DNA of 50,776 nucleotides from DAIDAN01 sp049303335 (GCA_049303335.1 JBAQNA010000003.1:1-50776); one strand, 5' to 3'; shown: positions 30,788 to 40,315, counted from the stretch's first letter. The notes: generated by a model not told the origin, from the sequence alone. Numbers and translations: made by a program.

Positions 30788-31309
30788 ATGAAAGTCGGCA
30801 TAGCTACGAAGAATCCGTCAAAAATCAGGGCTGTTGAAGAGATGTTCAAACTTGTTTACAGCGATGTTCAGGTTTTTTCGAAAGATACGGACAGCGGAGT
30901 TCCCGCGCAGCCGAAAGAAGAGCAAATACTGCAAGGCGCGATAAACAGGGCAAAGGCGGCGCTGGAAGGAAACGATTTCGGAGTGGGAATAGAAGCAGGG
31001 GTGTATGAGATTAACGGAAAAATGTGCAATGCCGCTTACTGTGTGATAATGAATAAAACGGGAAAATATTCCGTCGGCTCGCAGCCGATATTCGAGCTGC
31101 CGGAGATTTTCAAAAAAGAGATTTTGGCAGGAAAGGAATTTGGGGCGATAGCGGACGAATATTTCAAGACGAAAAACATAAAGCACGAGGGCGGCGCAAT
31201 AAAGGTTTTGTCAAACAATCTGATATCAAGGGACGATTTGCTGAAGAGCGCGGTGAAGTGTGCGCTCGTGCCTTGGATTAGCAAAGAAATTTACGAATTT
31301 GACAAGTGA
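30788..31309 (+). CDS. Inosine/xanthosine triphosphatase (YjjX/DUF84 family)
   Basis: A 173-residue protein, MKVGIATKNPSKIRAVEEMF, DSGVPAQPKEEQILQGAINR and FGVGIEAGVYEINGKMCNAA, the pattern of the YjjX-type NTPases that hydrolyse ITP/XTP and related non-canonical nucleotides. ATG 30788 follows GTGAGTGATAAT. The end (DLLKSAVKCALVPWISKEIY) is conserved in the family. It ends 4 bp before valS, so the two may be co-transcribed. Confidence 0.88.
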   Translation: MKVGIATKNPSKIRAVEEMFKLVYSDVQVFSKDTDSGVPAQPKEEQILQGAINRAKAALEGNDFGVGIEAGVYEINGKMCNAAYCVIMNKTGKYSVGSQPIFELPEIFKKEILAGKEFGAIADEYFKTKNIKHEGGAIKVLSNNLISRDDLLKSAVKCALVPWISKEIYEFDK

Positions 31310-31313
31310 TATT

Positions 31314-33728
31314 ATGGATGAAAAAACGGAAAAACAAAAACCGGAGCGGTATGATCCGAAGGAGGTCGAACCGAGGATACAGAAGTTTTGGGAAGAGCAG
31401 AAGATATTCGCTTTTGACAAAAACAGCGAGAAGCCGGTTTTCTCGATTGACACGCCGCCTCCGACAATTTCCGGTCTGATTCACATGGGGCACGCGATGA
31501 GCTACAGCCAGGCGGAATTTGTCGCGCGGTTCTGGAGGATGATGGGATACAATATTTTCTATCCTATGGGCTTTGACGACAACGGATTGCCAACGGAGCG
31601 GTACGTGGAAAAAAAACTGAACGTAAGGGCTAACACGATGCCAAGGCAGGATTTTGTGAAGCTCTGTCTGCAGGAAACGAAAAAAGGAGAGGAGGATTTT
31701 AGGAAAGTCTGGAGGGAATTGGGAATATCAGTTGACTGGTCGTTGCTTTACAGCACAATCAACCCGTTGAGCCAGAGAATTTCACAAAAGTCTTTTTTGG
31801 AATTGTATAATAAAAAAAGAATTTACAGGGCTGAGGCTCCGGTGACATGGTGCCCGCTTTGCCAGACGGCAGTCGCGCAGGCGGAGCTGGAGGACAGCGA
31901 GAAGGAGTCTTTTTTCAACTACATAAAATTTGATGTTGGGAAAGACAGCATAACAATCGCCACGACAAGGCCCGAGCTGATGCCTGCGTGCGTTGCAATA
32001 TTCGTGCATCCCGACGACGAAAGATACAAGAAGTTCATAGGAAAAAAAGCAAGATTGCCTTTCTTCGACAGGGAAGTCCAGATTTATGCAAACGAATCAG
32101 TGGACATGGAATTCGGGACGGGTGCCGTCTATCACTGCACGTTCGGGGATGCTGACGATATCGAATGGGTAAGAAAATACAACCTGCCGATAATCAAAGT
32201 TATGAAAAAGAACGGGACTTTGAACGAGAATGCAGGCAAATATCAAGGATTGAAAGTTGAGGAGGCGAGAAAGCAGATTATCGAAGACCTGAAGAGTGAA
32301 GGAAGGGTTGAAAAACAGGAAAGCATAAAACATGTTGTCAATGTTCATGAGCGATGCGGAACTCCGGTCGAGTTTCTCATGTCAGTGCAATGGTTCATAA
32401 AAATACTTGACATGAAGGAAAAATTCTTGGAACTTGGAAGCCATATAACATGGCACCCATCGCACATGAAAGTCAGATACGACCAGTGGGTTCAGGGGCT
32501 TAACGCGGATTGGCTGATATCAAGGCAGAGGTTTTTCGGAGTTCCTTTCCCCGTCTGGTTTTGCAAAAAATGCGGTAATGTGATTGTTGCCGATGAAAAA
32601 GACTTGCCTGTTGACCCGCTTCATTCAACGCCGAAGAAGAAATGCTCCTGCGGCTCTTCCGAGTTTGAGCCGGAAAAGGATGTAATGGACACTTGGGCAA
32701 CATCATCCGTGACGCCGCTGATAAACGGAAAATGGAAGGAGAAGGATTCGATAATGGATAAAATGTTTCCGATGTCTCTGAGGCCGCAGGCGCACGACAT
32801 AATCAGGACGTGGACTTTCTACACGATTGCAAAATGCTACATGCACACTGACCAGATTCCTTGGAAGACCGTGATGATTTCAGGGCACGGGCTTGACCCG
32901 CACGGTAAGAAAATGTCAAAGTCAAAGGGAAATGTTACCGAGCCATTGCCGGTGAAAGAAAAATATTCCGCTGATGCTGTTCGGTTCTGGTCATCTTCCG
33001 CAAATCTAGGCGAGGATTTCCCTTATCAGGAAAAGGATGTTGCAACCGGACAAAAACTCTTGACAAAGCTCTGGAACGCTTCAAAGCTTGCCGGTTCGAA
33101 CCTAAGCGACAAGAAACCGGAGAAATTGGAGATAATGGACAGGTGGCTGTTGAGCAAACTGGCGAAACTTGTGAAATTTTCCACAGAGCATTTCAAGGTA
33201 TGCGAATACGGGCGCGCGAAAGCCGAGACTGAAATATTTTTCTGGCGCGAGTTTGCTGATAATTATCTTGAAATGGTAAAATACAGACTGTATGGGGGTG
33301 GCGATGATTCTGCAAAATACACGCTTTACACGGCTTTGCTTACTTTGCTGAAACTTTTCGCGCCGATAATTCCGCACATAACGGAAGAGCTTTACCAGAT
33401 TTATTTCAGGAAAACCGAGAAGGATGTTTCCATCCACATTTCAAAATGGCCCGAGTTTGACGGGAAAATGATTGACGAGAAAGCCGAGGAAATCGGCGAG
33501 CTGGCAAAGCAGGTTATTTCCGCGCTCCGCCAGTACAAGAGCTCGCGCAAGCTCGCGCTGAACACGGAAGTTAAGAAAATCATTATTGATTGCGATGCAG
33601 AAACAAAAAAGAAGATTGAACAGGTGGAGCTTGACATAAAAGGCACGATGAAAGTGAAAGAGATTGAATACGAAAAAGCGGATGAAATTTTTGTCAGCGA
33701 GAATATTAGGATGAATGTGGTGCAATAA
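31314..33728 (+). CDS. valS: Valyl-tRNA synthetase
   Basis: An 804-residue class Ia synthetase that charges tRNA-Val (two tRNA-Val genes lie in this window). The HIGH motif is HMGH in PPTISGLIHMGHAMSYSQ, KMSKS is KKMSKSKGNV. An editing domain lies between, and two zinc sites are visible (CPLCQTAV and CKKCGN with CSCGSS). It is somewhat shorter than many archaeal ValRS. The start is ATG 31314, just past the NTPase stop. The reading upstream of it is not supported. It converges on the DUF262 gene. Confidence 0.95.
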   Translation: MDEKTEKQKPERYDPKEVEPRIQKFWEEQKIFAFDKNSEKPVFSIDTPPPTISGLIHMGHAMSYSQAEFVARFWRMMGYNIFYPMGFDDNGLPTERYVEKKLNVRANTMPRQDFVKLCLQETKKGEEDFRKVWRELGISVDWSLLYSTINPLSQRISQKSFLELYNKKRIYRAEAPVTWCPLCQTAVAQAELEDSEKESFFNYIKFDVGKDSITIATTRPELMPACVAIFVHPDDERYKKFIGKKARLPFFDREVQIYANESVDMEFGTGAVYHCTFGDADDIEWVRKYNLPIIKVMKKNGTLNENAGKYQGLKVEEARKQIIEDLKSEGRVEKQESIKHVVNVHERCGTPVEFLMSVQWFIKILDMKEKFLELGSHITWHPSHMKVRYDQWVQGLNADWLISRQRFFGVPFPVWFCKKCGNVIVADEKDLPVDPLHSTPKKKCSCGSSEFEPEKDVMDTWATSSVTPLINGKWKEKDSIMDKMFPMSLRPQAHDIIRTWTFYTIAKCYMHTDQIPWKTVMISGHGLDPHGKKMSKSKGNVTEPLPVKEKYSADAVRFWSSSANLGEDFPYQEKDVATGQKLLTKLWNASKLAGSNLSDKKPEKLEIMDRWLLSKLAKLVKFSTEHFKVCEYGRAKAETEIFFWREFADNYLEMVKYRLYGGGDDSAKYTLYTALLTLLKLFAPIIPHITEELYQIYFRKTEKDVSIHISKWPEFDGKMIDEKAEEIGELAKQVISALRQYKSSRKLALNTEVKKIIIDCDAETKKKIEQVELDIKGTMKVKEIEYEKADEIFVSENIRMNVVQ

Positions 33729-33747
33729 GATTCAAGTAAAATAAGAA

Positions 33748-35271
33748 TTAGATGTTTTTTCTAATTTCGATAAGTTCATTTTCTATGTTTTCTAAAAGTT
33801 TTCTTTGAAAATGAATTAACATAGCTTCGTCTATTTCATCAAATGATTTTTTGTTTGTATATTTCATATAAACCGAAGCAATCTTTTCTTTTTTATCTCT
33901 AATATCTTTGTCTTTACCATGTTCATAATCATGAAAATGGTCAGTTCTTAGATGTTTAATATCAAAGAAGACAGAAGTATCACTAACAAGATTTTCAGGT
34001 ATTCTGTTTAGAGTACCACTACCCTCATAAAATATTTTATATAATGAATCAATTAAATTTTTGAATTCATCTTTTGAATTTACAGGTGTGCTTATAATCC
34101 TAATACCTCTTAATAAATCAGTAGTAGTCTTAAAGAGGTCAACACCATTCTTTGATGAATAAATCTTATTGATTTCTGAAATTAGTTCAATAGAATTATC
34201 TGTTAATTGTTTAATACTGTCTTTCTTATGAAGTTCTAAGAGTTCTTTATCAGTATCAGAAGTAATAATGCCTGACTTGAATGAAGAATCAAATAATAAG
34301 AGTCTCCTTTTCAGGATTTCATGTCTTTTCAAGATGGAGTCTTTGCTATCAGCAGCTTGATTTACTTTAGATTGATATACGATAAGTTCTGCATCTTCAG
34401 CATCGGCTCCTTTTTCTATTTCAAGTTTTAATTTTTGTTGGAAATCAATATAAAAATTTCTCAATTTATCTTTATTTTTATCTATGTCAAAATTATTTGT
34501 TAATAGTTCGGAAATTAGAAGATAGAATGAAATAATTGCTGCTCTATTTTTAAACACTGATGTTTTTGTAGGAAATATGTTATATAAAGTATCAAGAACC
34601 TTCAAAAGCTTCTTTCCTTCTGTAGAGTCTTCATTAAAATCTTTATTCTTTTTGTAAAATTCTTCTAGGTCTGAGAATTTTGCATTTCTTATTCCTTCAA
34701 TTTCTAATAGACAGATTTGCGCAGATATTGCTTGAAAAGCATATCGTTTATTCTTAAAAGGCAATCTCTCAGCAAAGAATTTATTTTCAGATACTCTTTT
34801 TACAAAATTTCTCATATTTCCACTCATAGCATTTAATTTTTCCGCAGAGTTTAGCGGTACGCCCAACTGCAATCGTGAGAAAAGTTCTCTCATTTCTTCT
34901 TCTGTAGCTTCATAAATCAGCTCCAGATCTAATTCATAATCATCGAAGAGATCTTTTATCTTATCCGGCAAATCACTATAATATAAACCGCCATACTCTA
35001 CAGAAAGTTTCTTTGAGAGTTGAAATTGATTATCAAAGAAATTAAAGATTGCTGTTAATCTCTGTTGACCATCAACACATTCAAAATTTTCTGAATCGAC
35101 TACTTTTAGATAGAATTTAGGTATATCCCATCCTTTGAGAATAGTATCCATAAGCTTTTGTTGCTTTTCTTCTGGCCAAACGGGTTCTCTTTGGAAGTCT
35201 GGCTGAAGGTCATATCTGTCCCTTCTTCTATATAATTTATCTAATGCTTTCTTATCTGGTCGTATATCCAT
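33748..35271 (-). CDS. DUF262 (GmrSD-like) protein
   Basis: A 507-residue protein. The DUF262 domain is at the N terminus: RRDRYDLQPDFQREPVWPEE and FECVDGQQRLTAIFNFF, the DGQQR motif of the ParB/GmrS-like fold that couples nucleotide binding to DNA cleavage. A C-terminal DUF1524 HNH half is not evident, so this may act alone or as part of a larger phage-defence system. It is much more AT-rich than valS and the PIN-ATPase on either side, a sign of transfer. No other defence gene is adjacent. Confidence 0.82.
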   Translation of the reverse strand: MDIRPDKKALDKLYRRRDRYDLQPDFQREPVWPEEKQQKLMDTILKGWDIPKFYLKVVDSENFECVDGQQRLTAIFNFFDNQFQLSKKLSVEYGGLYYSDLPDKIKDLFDDYELDLELIYEATEEEMRELFSRLQLGVPLNSAEKLNAMSGNMRNFVKRVSENKFFAERLPFKNKRYAFQAISAQICLLEIEGIRNAKFSDLEEFYKKNKDFNEDSTEGKKLLKVLDTLYNIFPTKTSVFKNRAAIISFYLLISELLTNNFDIDKNKDKLRNFYIDFQQKLKLEIEKGADAEDAELIVYQSKVNQAADSKDSILKRHEILKRRLLLFDSSFKSGIITSDTDKELLELHKKDSIKQLTDNSIELISEINKIYSSKNGVDLFKTTTDLLRGIRIISTPVNSKDEFKNLIDSLYKIFYEGSGTLNRIPENLVSDTSVFFDIKHLRTDHFHDYEHGKDKDIRDKKEKIASVYMKYTNKKSFDEIDEAMLIHFQRKLLENIENELIEIRKNI

Positions 35272-35318
35272 AATTACGAATAGCTTTTTATGAATAAATA
35301 GTTGCTATGGTTGAAAAA

Positions 35319-35349
35319 TGAAAAAAGGTGTTTGTTAAACAAACACCTT
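35319..35349 (-). terminator. Hairpin terminator of the PIN-ATPase gene
   Basis: AAGGTGTTTGTT (35325-35336) and AACAAACACCTT (35338-35349) form a perfect 12-bp inverted repeat around a single A. It overlaps the stop codon of the gene at 35335-37179. On the minus strand it is followed by a T run (CCTTTTTTCATTTTTC), so a terminator is likely; it also separates the gene from the DUF262 gene. Confidence 0.65.
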
Positions 35350-37179
35350 AACGTCCTTCTTGTTCGTGGCAGCGCGAAGCAGTGCTTTTCCCAAGTCAGC
35401 GTCCTTGTTCACGCGAATCTGCGATGTCCTGCCCACTGTTGCCGTAAACAGATACTCGTTGTCTATGTAGATGTTCGCGTTCTTGCCGATCATTTTCTTG
35501 TCGAAGTTGAAGACGAGGTAGGCGCCGGTCTCGCTCGGCTCGAACATCACTTCCTTTCCGAGAGTCGCGGCCGCGGGCTGCACTTCTATGTGCACGCCGA
35601 GCCTTTTCTCAATCTCGGAAATCGTCTTTCCCTCTTTCCCGATAAGCCTCGCTATCGCCTCGTTCTTCACGCGCACGACAACCTTGTTGTCCGAAAGGAA
35701 CTCGATGTCCGCGTGCGGGTCAAACTTCTTTATCTCCTGCAAGACCCTTTCCTCCGCAAGCTTCGAGCGCGCATATTTTTTCTCCTCCTTTATCGGTATC
35801 ACGACCTTCTCATCGCCGTATGTGTATATCTCATACTCAAGTTTGTGCGTTTCAAAGTCCCTGACCTCGACAAGCGGCCTTGCCAAGTCAGCTTCGGTCA
35901 TTCCGAAAGGAGTCCGAACCACGAGTCCCAGCTCATAAACTTTTTCTATCTTCCCGTCGCGGATGAAGATTATGGTGTCGATAATGTGCGGTATCATTCC
36001 AAAGTCAATCTTTCCGATGAATCTCTGCACAGCGTCTATCGGGTTCGAGGCGTGCACAACCCCGACCATTCCTATTCCCGCGAGCCTCATATCGGCGAAT
36101 ATCTCAAAATCCCTCGGCTTGCGCACCTCGTCGAATATCGTGTAGTCCGGCCTTACAAGCAAAAGTATGTCCGCTGTTTTCACGAAACTCCCGTTGAGCG
36201 GCGCGTACTGCGTTATTTCCGGAGGCACCTGCAGGTCGCGCGGGCTTTCCATTGTCTTTACAATCGCCCTCTTTTCATTCATGAAAAATTCCGCGACGCT
36301 TGCTGCGAAAGTGCTTTTTCCCGAACCTGGCGGCCCCGCTATCAAGATTCCCTCCGCCTGCTTCAGAAGCCTGTCTTTCAATTTTGCGGAAAGTCTGTAA
36401 TCGGAAAGCTTGAGCTTTGCTATCGGCCTTACAACGGTTATCTCAAGCCCGTCGGAAAACGGAGGCCGCGCAATCGCAATCCTCAAATCCTTGTATTGGA
36501 TGACGGACGTTCCTATCTCGGATATCTCAAGAAAAGTATCCTCCTCGTATCTCAACCCTTCCATGATTTCCTTTATTATGAAATCAATCTCGTCGCCTGT
36601 AAGCGGCGTCTTGCTTAATGCAACAAGCTCCATTGCCCCGGGCTTTCCCCTTTTCGCAAAAGGAATTGCGCCTTCCTTCAGGTGCAGGGACATCGTGTCA
36701 GACGTAAGCAGCTCGTGCAATTTTATTTTCTTGCCAACCGTGTAGCGCTCGAAGAATTTTACCTGCAATCCTTCAGCCTCGGCAACCAAAGCCTGCGGCA
36801 AATCGGACGTTATCAATGTAGCCTTTTCTTTTTTTGCGATATCCTGTATCAGCGCGTCAATCCTTCCCGATTTCGCGAGAAGAATGTCCTCGTAGCTCGG
36901 CCTTTCGCCGATAAATTTTACAGTTATCTTGTGCTCCGCAGCCATATCATGCAGTTTCTTTATCTCTGCCAGCCCGATAAATCCGATATCCCTCCCCTTA
37001 GAGGCCTGCGCCTGCAATTCCTCTATCACTATCTGCGGAATCAGTATTTCCGCGCCGTCAAGGTCGCCCTTGCTTGCGAACTCGACCAATTTTCCGTTTA
37101 TTATTGTTGAAGTGTCTGTCACGGCTTTTAAAATCTTTTCCTTTGTGCCTTCCGGCTTCTGTACTGCTTTTCTTTTCAT
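35335..37179 (-). CDS. PIN-domain ATPase with KH domain (COG1855 type)
   Basis: A 614-residue protein. An N-terminal PIN nuclease-like domain (VTDTSTIINGKLVE with D, EILIPQIVIEEL, ATLITSDLPQA) is followed by a PilT/VirB11-like ATPase (Walker A AGPPGSGKSTFAAS, Walker B-like DYTIFDEVRKPRD) and a C-terminal KH-type domain (VRVKNEAIARLIGKEGKTIS). This fusion is widespread in archaea and is suspected to act in RNA processing; the exact role is not known. Its ATG is preceded by AAAAGGTGATTT. Most frames antisense to it are shadows. Confidence 0.92.
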   Translation of the reverse strand: MKRKAVQKPEGTKEKILKAVTDTSTIINGKLVEFASKGDLDGAEILIPQIVIEELQAQASKGRDIGFIGLAEIKKLHDMAAEHKITVKFIGERPSYEDILLAKSGRIDALIQDIAKKEKATLITSDLPQALVAEAEGLQVKFFERYTVGKKIKLHELLTSDTMSLHLKEGAIPFAKRGKPGAMELVALSKTPLTGDEIDFIIKEIMEGLRYEEDTFLEISEIGTSVIQYKDLRIAIARPPFSDGLEITVVRPIAKLKLSDYRLSAKLKDRLLKQAEGILIAGPPGSGKSTFAASVAEFFMNEKRAIVKTMESPRDLQVPPEITQYAPLNGSFVKTADILLLVRPDYTIFDEVRKPRDFEIFADMRLAGIGMVGVVHASNPIDAVQRFIGKIDFGMIPHIIDTIIFIRDGKIEKVYELGLVVRTPFGMTEADLARPLVEVRDFETHKLEYEIYTYGDEKVVIPIKEEKKYARSKLAEERVLQEIKKFDPHADIEFLSDNKVVVRVKNEAIARLIGKEGKTISEIEKRLGVHIEVQPAAATLGKEVMFEPSETGAYLVFNFDKKMIGKNANIYIDNEYLFTATVGRTSQIRVNKDADLGKALLRAATNKKDVKVFV

Positions 37180-37405
37180 TAAATCACCTTTTAATTGTGG
37201 TTCGGAATTTTTTGATAAAATCCAAACCGTTTTTTTATATTTTTATTATGAATCACATAGGCAAGTCTAACTAAAATGGAACCTTCGGGAGAAAAAGGTA
37301 ATCCGGCTTCTGTTGTATTGTTTCTGTAATTGTAATAAAATATGTTGGAAGTGAAGGTATTTAAACGTTTAAAAAATCTGATAAAGAAGCATATTTGATG
37401 TTAGT

Positions 37406-37981
37406 CTAATAATTTCTCCATATTCCGTCTTTGTTTTCAAATTTCACATTGTTGTTGCTTTCCAGCTTTCCGTTTAATGAATACATGCTTTTTTCCAGTT
37501 CAAGTCTCGGCTTTCTAAAAATGGATCTTTCTGCATAATCTCTGACTTTGAATACGCCGATTCTTGCATTTTCATTCCCGTATCCAGCGTAAATCGTTGG
37601 CAACCCTTTTCTGCCAGCATCTATTATTTTTTGGTCATTTAATATGCCTGAATTTGTTTGATACGACAGCTGTATCTGAGGGTACGGCTCTATTTCCATC
37701 AGTGCAACTGAAGAATTTTTCAGATATCTCAAGAAATCTCCAAAATAGAACCCCTGGTTTTTATCACCCTGATAAACAGCTACCACATCAATTACGCCAG
37801 AACTGTCCAAGACACCGCCAAAGTTAGTTGGCCTTTTAACTGCATCTCTTACAGTAACCGTTTTCATCTTTTCTATTTGTGACTTGTTAATGCCAATATC
37901 TCCGAATCTGACCAACTCTGAACCTTCTGGAGTCATATATTTCTTAAGCTCTTCAAGCTCATTATCGCGAAAGTCTTTCAT
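37406..37981 (-). CDS. Protein of unknown function, AT-rich
   Basis: A 191-residue protein, MKDFRDNELEELKKYMTPEG, with GVIDVVAVYQGDKNQGFYFG and a segment KGLPTIYAGYGNENARIGVF. No family is recognised. It is AT-rich and divergent from its neighbours. Its start lies just after a TATA box, and the start region carries a box (ACTACCTATGAGTAATATATA) shared with the JAMM gene at 39619, which suggests common control. The 226 bp between it and the PIN-ATPase start hold only promoter-like AT runs. Confidence 0.6.
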   Translation of the reverse strand: MKDFRDNELEELKKYMTPEGSELVRFGDIGINKSQIEKMKTVTVRDAVKRPTNFGGVLDSSGVIDVVAVYQGDKNQGFYFGDFLRYLKNSSVALMEIEPYPQIQLSYQTNSGILNDQKIIDAGRKGLPTIYAGYGNENARIGVFKVRDYAERSIFRKPRLELEKSMYSLNGKLESNNNVKFENKDGIWRNY

Positions 37982-38012
37982 ATTATATATTACTCATAGG
38001 TAGTATATATAA
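37982..38012 (-). promoter_or_regulatory. Promoter with conserved start-site box (copy 1)
   Basis: On the minus strand TATATATACTACC then TATGAGTAATATATAAT runs into the ATG at 37981. It matches the region before the JAMM gene at 39619 (TATAAATACTACT then TATGAGTAATATATAGAT) at about 25 of 28 positions. TATA boxes lie at the usual distance for leaderless transcripts. The shared downstream part goes beyond a TATA box and suggests a common regulator. Confidence 0.65.
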
Positions 38013-38054
38013 CCATCATTATAGCAGTTCGTCAGGAAACGAATCAGAAATATT

Positions 38055-39494
38055 CTACCTTCTCTTTTTCTTTGAAATCTTTGCCTTGACAGTCTTCTTT
38101 TTTGCGGCTTCCGGTTTTATTTCCGCAGGCTTTTGCTGCGCAACTCCTACTATTTTCCCGTAATCCCGCAGCGCGCACATTGCCTTCACTGCGCGCTCCG
38201 GAGTCGGATAAACCGGAATTCCGAACGATTCAAGCTTGCTCGCCCTCTTTTGCGTGTATTCTCCGCCGGTAGCGCAGACAACGAAAGGCTTCCCGTACAT
38301 CTTGCAGTCGCGCAAGACATCTATTATCTTTTCGTCAAGGGTCGCTATCTGTAAAAGCGCTATCACAACAACCCCGGAAACATTCTTGTCCTTGAAAACA
38401 ATCTCCAAAGCTTTTTGATACCTTTCGGAAGTTGAGTCGCCAGTCAAGTCAATCGGATTTTTCAGCGACGCGTACGGGGGAAGGAACTGCTTCAGTCCCG
38501 CAGTTGACTTGTCGTCAATCTGCACCATATTGAGTCCGGATTCCTCGGCCGCGTCCGCAGCCAATATTCCGAAGCCGCCGCCGTCCGTTACGATTGCAAT
38601 ATTGTTGTCTTTCAGCGGGGGTTGGTTTGCCAAAATTTTGGAAAAGTCGAAAACCTCCTCGGTTGTTTTTGCCTCTATTATTCCAGCCTGCTCGAAAGCC
38701 GCCGAATAGACTTGCGTCTCGCCTGCGAGGCTTCCCGTATGCGACGCCGCAGCCTCCGCTCCCGCTTTTGTCTTGCCTGCTTTCAACACTATGATCGGTT
38801 TTATTTTCGAAACCCTTTTCGCAACGCTCACGAAAGCCTTCCCGTCCGTTATCGATTCGAGATAAACGGCTATTGCCCTTGTGCTCGGGTCTTTTCCAAG
38901 ATATTCTATCATGTTTGTCTCGTTGATGTCAATTTTGTTGCCTATGGAGACAAATTTGCTGATTCCAGCGCCCTCGCTTGCAGCCAAGTCTATCAAAGCT
39001 GTGCCGAAAGCTCCAGACTGGCTTATAAATCCTATTCCTCCTTCTTCAGGTCGTTTTAGCCTTTCATGAGGCATGAAAAGCGTGTCCATCTCTTTTGGAG
39101 CGAAAACTCCTACGCAGTTCGGTCCAAGAATTTTGATGTCTTTTCCGGCTTTTTTAAGCTCCAATTCGCCTTCTTTGTTTCCAATCTCGCTGAAACCGCT
39201 TGTTATTATTATTGCGGCTTTTATCTTCTTCTTTTTGCACTCCAAAACAATATCTCTTACCTTTTCAGCCTTAACTGCTATTACAGCCAGGTCAATAGGC
39301 TCTTCAACATTTAATACAGAAGGATAAGCGGTTAAACCAAGTATTTCAGGAGCTTCTGGGTTTATTGGGTATATTTTTCCAGAAAAGCTTCTTTTGATGC
39401 TGTCAAGAACGGCGTAGCCTATTTTTCCGGGAGTCCTGCTCGCGCCTATGACAGCGACGCTTTTGGGCTTGAATAATACGTCTAATGCTAACAT
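38055..39494 (-). CDS. acdA: ADP-forming acetyl-CoA synthetase, alpha subunit
   Basis: A 479-residue alpha subunit of the acyl-CoA synthetase (ADP-forming) that makes ATP from acetyl-CoA in fermenting archaea. It has the CoA-binding domain (KSVAVIGASRTPGKIGYAVL), the CoA-ligase domains (GFISQSGAFGTALIDLAASE) and the phospho-histidine in AASHTGSLAGE (His 252). The ATP-grasp beta subunit is not encoded beside it, so acdB must be elsewhere. The C terminus is a Lys/Ala tail. GGTGAATTT before the ATG is a clear ribosome site. It lies between two genes that share a promoter box. Confidence 0.92.
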   Translation of the reverse strand: MLALDVLFKPKSVAVIGASRTPGKIGYAVLDSIKRSFSGKIYPINPEAPEILGLTAYPSVLNVEEPIDLAVIAVKAEKVRDIVLECKKKKIKAAIIITSGFSEIGNKEGELELKKAGKDIKILGPNCVGVFAPKEMDTLFMPHERLKRPEEGGIGFISQSGAFGTALIDLAASEGAGISKFVSIGNKIDINETNMIEYLGKDPSTRAIAVYLESITDGKAFVSVAKRVSKIKPIIVLKAGKTKAGAEAAASHTGSLAGETQVYSAAFEQAGIIEAKTTEEVFDFSKILANQPPLKDNNIAIVTDGGGFGILAADAAEESGLNMVQIDDKSTAGLKQFLPPYASLKNPIDLTGDSTSERYQKALEIVFKDKNVSGVVVIALLQIATLDEKIIDVLRDCKMYGKPFVVCATGGEYTQKRASKLESFGIPVYPTPERAVKAMCALRDYGKIVGVAQQKPAEIKPEAAKKKTVKAKISKKKRR

Positions 39495-39585
39495 AAATTC
39501 ACCTTTAGAAAACAGTTCGCTTTTTCATATTGGGAAAACGGGGATATAAGCTTTCTGCGAGTTTGCGCCGTCTTACGGAACGATA

Positions 39586-39618
39586 GTTATAAATACTACT
39601 TATGAGTAATATATAGAT
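39586..39618 (+). promoter_or_regulatory. Promoter with conserved start-site box (copy 2)
   Basis: TTATAAATACTACT followed by TATGAGTAATATATAGAT leads into ATG 39619. It is the partner of the box at 37982-38012. Two related ATAAGTAGTA units (inverse of TACTACTTAT) occur at 42631 and 42646 before the gene at 42736. Confidence 0.65.
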
Positions 39619-40281
39619 ATGACTGATTTATACAACGGCATGAAAGTTATTGGAACAACGATACCGGAGGAACAAAAATCCGTAGAAGAAATGTTAGAAG
39701 ATTTACAAAACAGGCAGACGGAATATGCAAATGGAAAGATCTTAAAAGACAAAACAACAATTATTGATTTCAAGAGAAATGAAATTAGAAAAGCTTTTGA
39801 TGAATGCATTACTCATAATGTGGAAGTGGGTTTTCCCATATTCTCATCCGGCACTGTAAAATATTTTGGAGATAAGACTGTTGGCGATGATGAAGGTGTG
39901 TCAACAGAAATAACCGGTCGTAGGAATTCTGATGATGATGACATAGGATTTTTACATAGTCACGTAAGACATGAAGCTTACCCAAGTCAAAGCGGCAAAG
40001 AAACGGATTTGGAAGAAATGTCTGGTAGGGGAAGATACTGGCTAATAATGGGAATTAATCCGGATGCAAAGAAAGCTGTTTTGAGAGGGTATCATCAAGA
40101 CGAGAGCATATTTTTGACGCGCTCAAATCTTCATCAGGTTCCTGAAAGAATTATCTTCAAAACGGAAGACGGAGTTTCTTCAGAAATAAGGTATGACAAA
40201 GGGAAAATAGATTATCTTTTCGAAGAAGCTGAAAACAGCAGCAAGATAATTGAAAATCATCTAAGATTTTTGGAACTATGA
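39619..40281 (+). CDS. JAMM/MPN metalloprotease-like protein
   Basis: A 220-residue protein. HNVEVGFPIFSSG (Glu 69) and FLHSHVRHEAYPSQSGKETD (His 113, His 115, Ser 123, Asp 130) match the JAMM zinc motif E...HxH...S...D. The spacing between Ser 123 and Asp 130 is longer than the usual SxxD. JAMM proteases remove ubiquitin-like or other C-terminal peptides; no ubiquitin-like partner is obvious here. It is AT-rich, leaderless (ATG right after the TATA-box region) and shares its promoter box with the unknown gene at 37406. Confidence 0.75.
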   Translation: MTDLYNGMKVIGTTIPEEQKSVEEMLEDLQNRQTEYANGKILKDKTTIIDFKRNEIRKAFDECITHNVEVGFPIFSSGTVKYFGDKTVGDDEGVSTEITGRRNSDDDDIGFLHSHVRHEAYPSQSGKETDLEEMSGRGRYWLIMGINPDAKKAVLRGYHQDESIFLTRSNLHQVPERIIFKTEDGVSSEIRYDKGKIDYLFEEAENSSKIIENHLRFLEL

Positions 40282-40315
40282 ATTTTGTAGAAGTTTTTAA
40301 CAAAGAAGAAACGAT

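Noticed and set aside
35302..36618. A 438-residue open frame on the plus strand
   Set aside because: It is antisense to the PIN-ATPase-KH gene, has no recognisable domain and contains many Arg/His/Tyr runs typical of a shadow frame.
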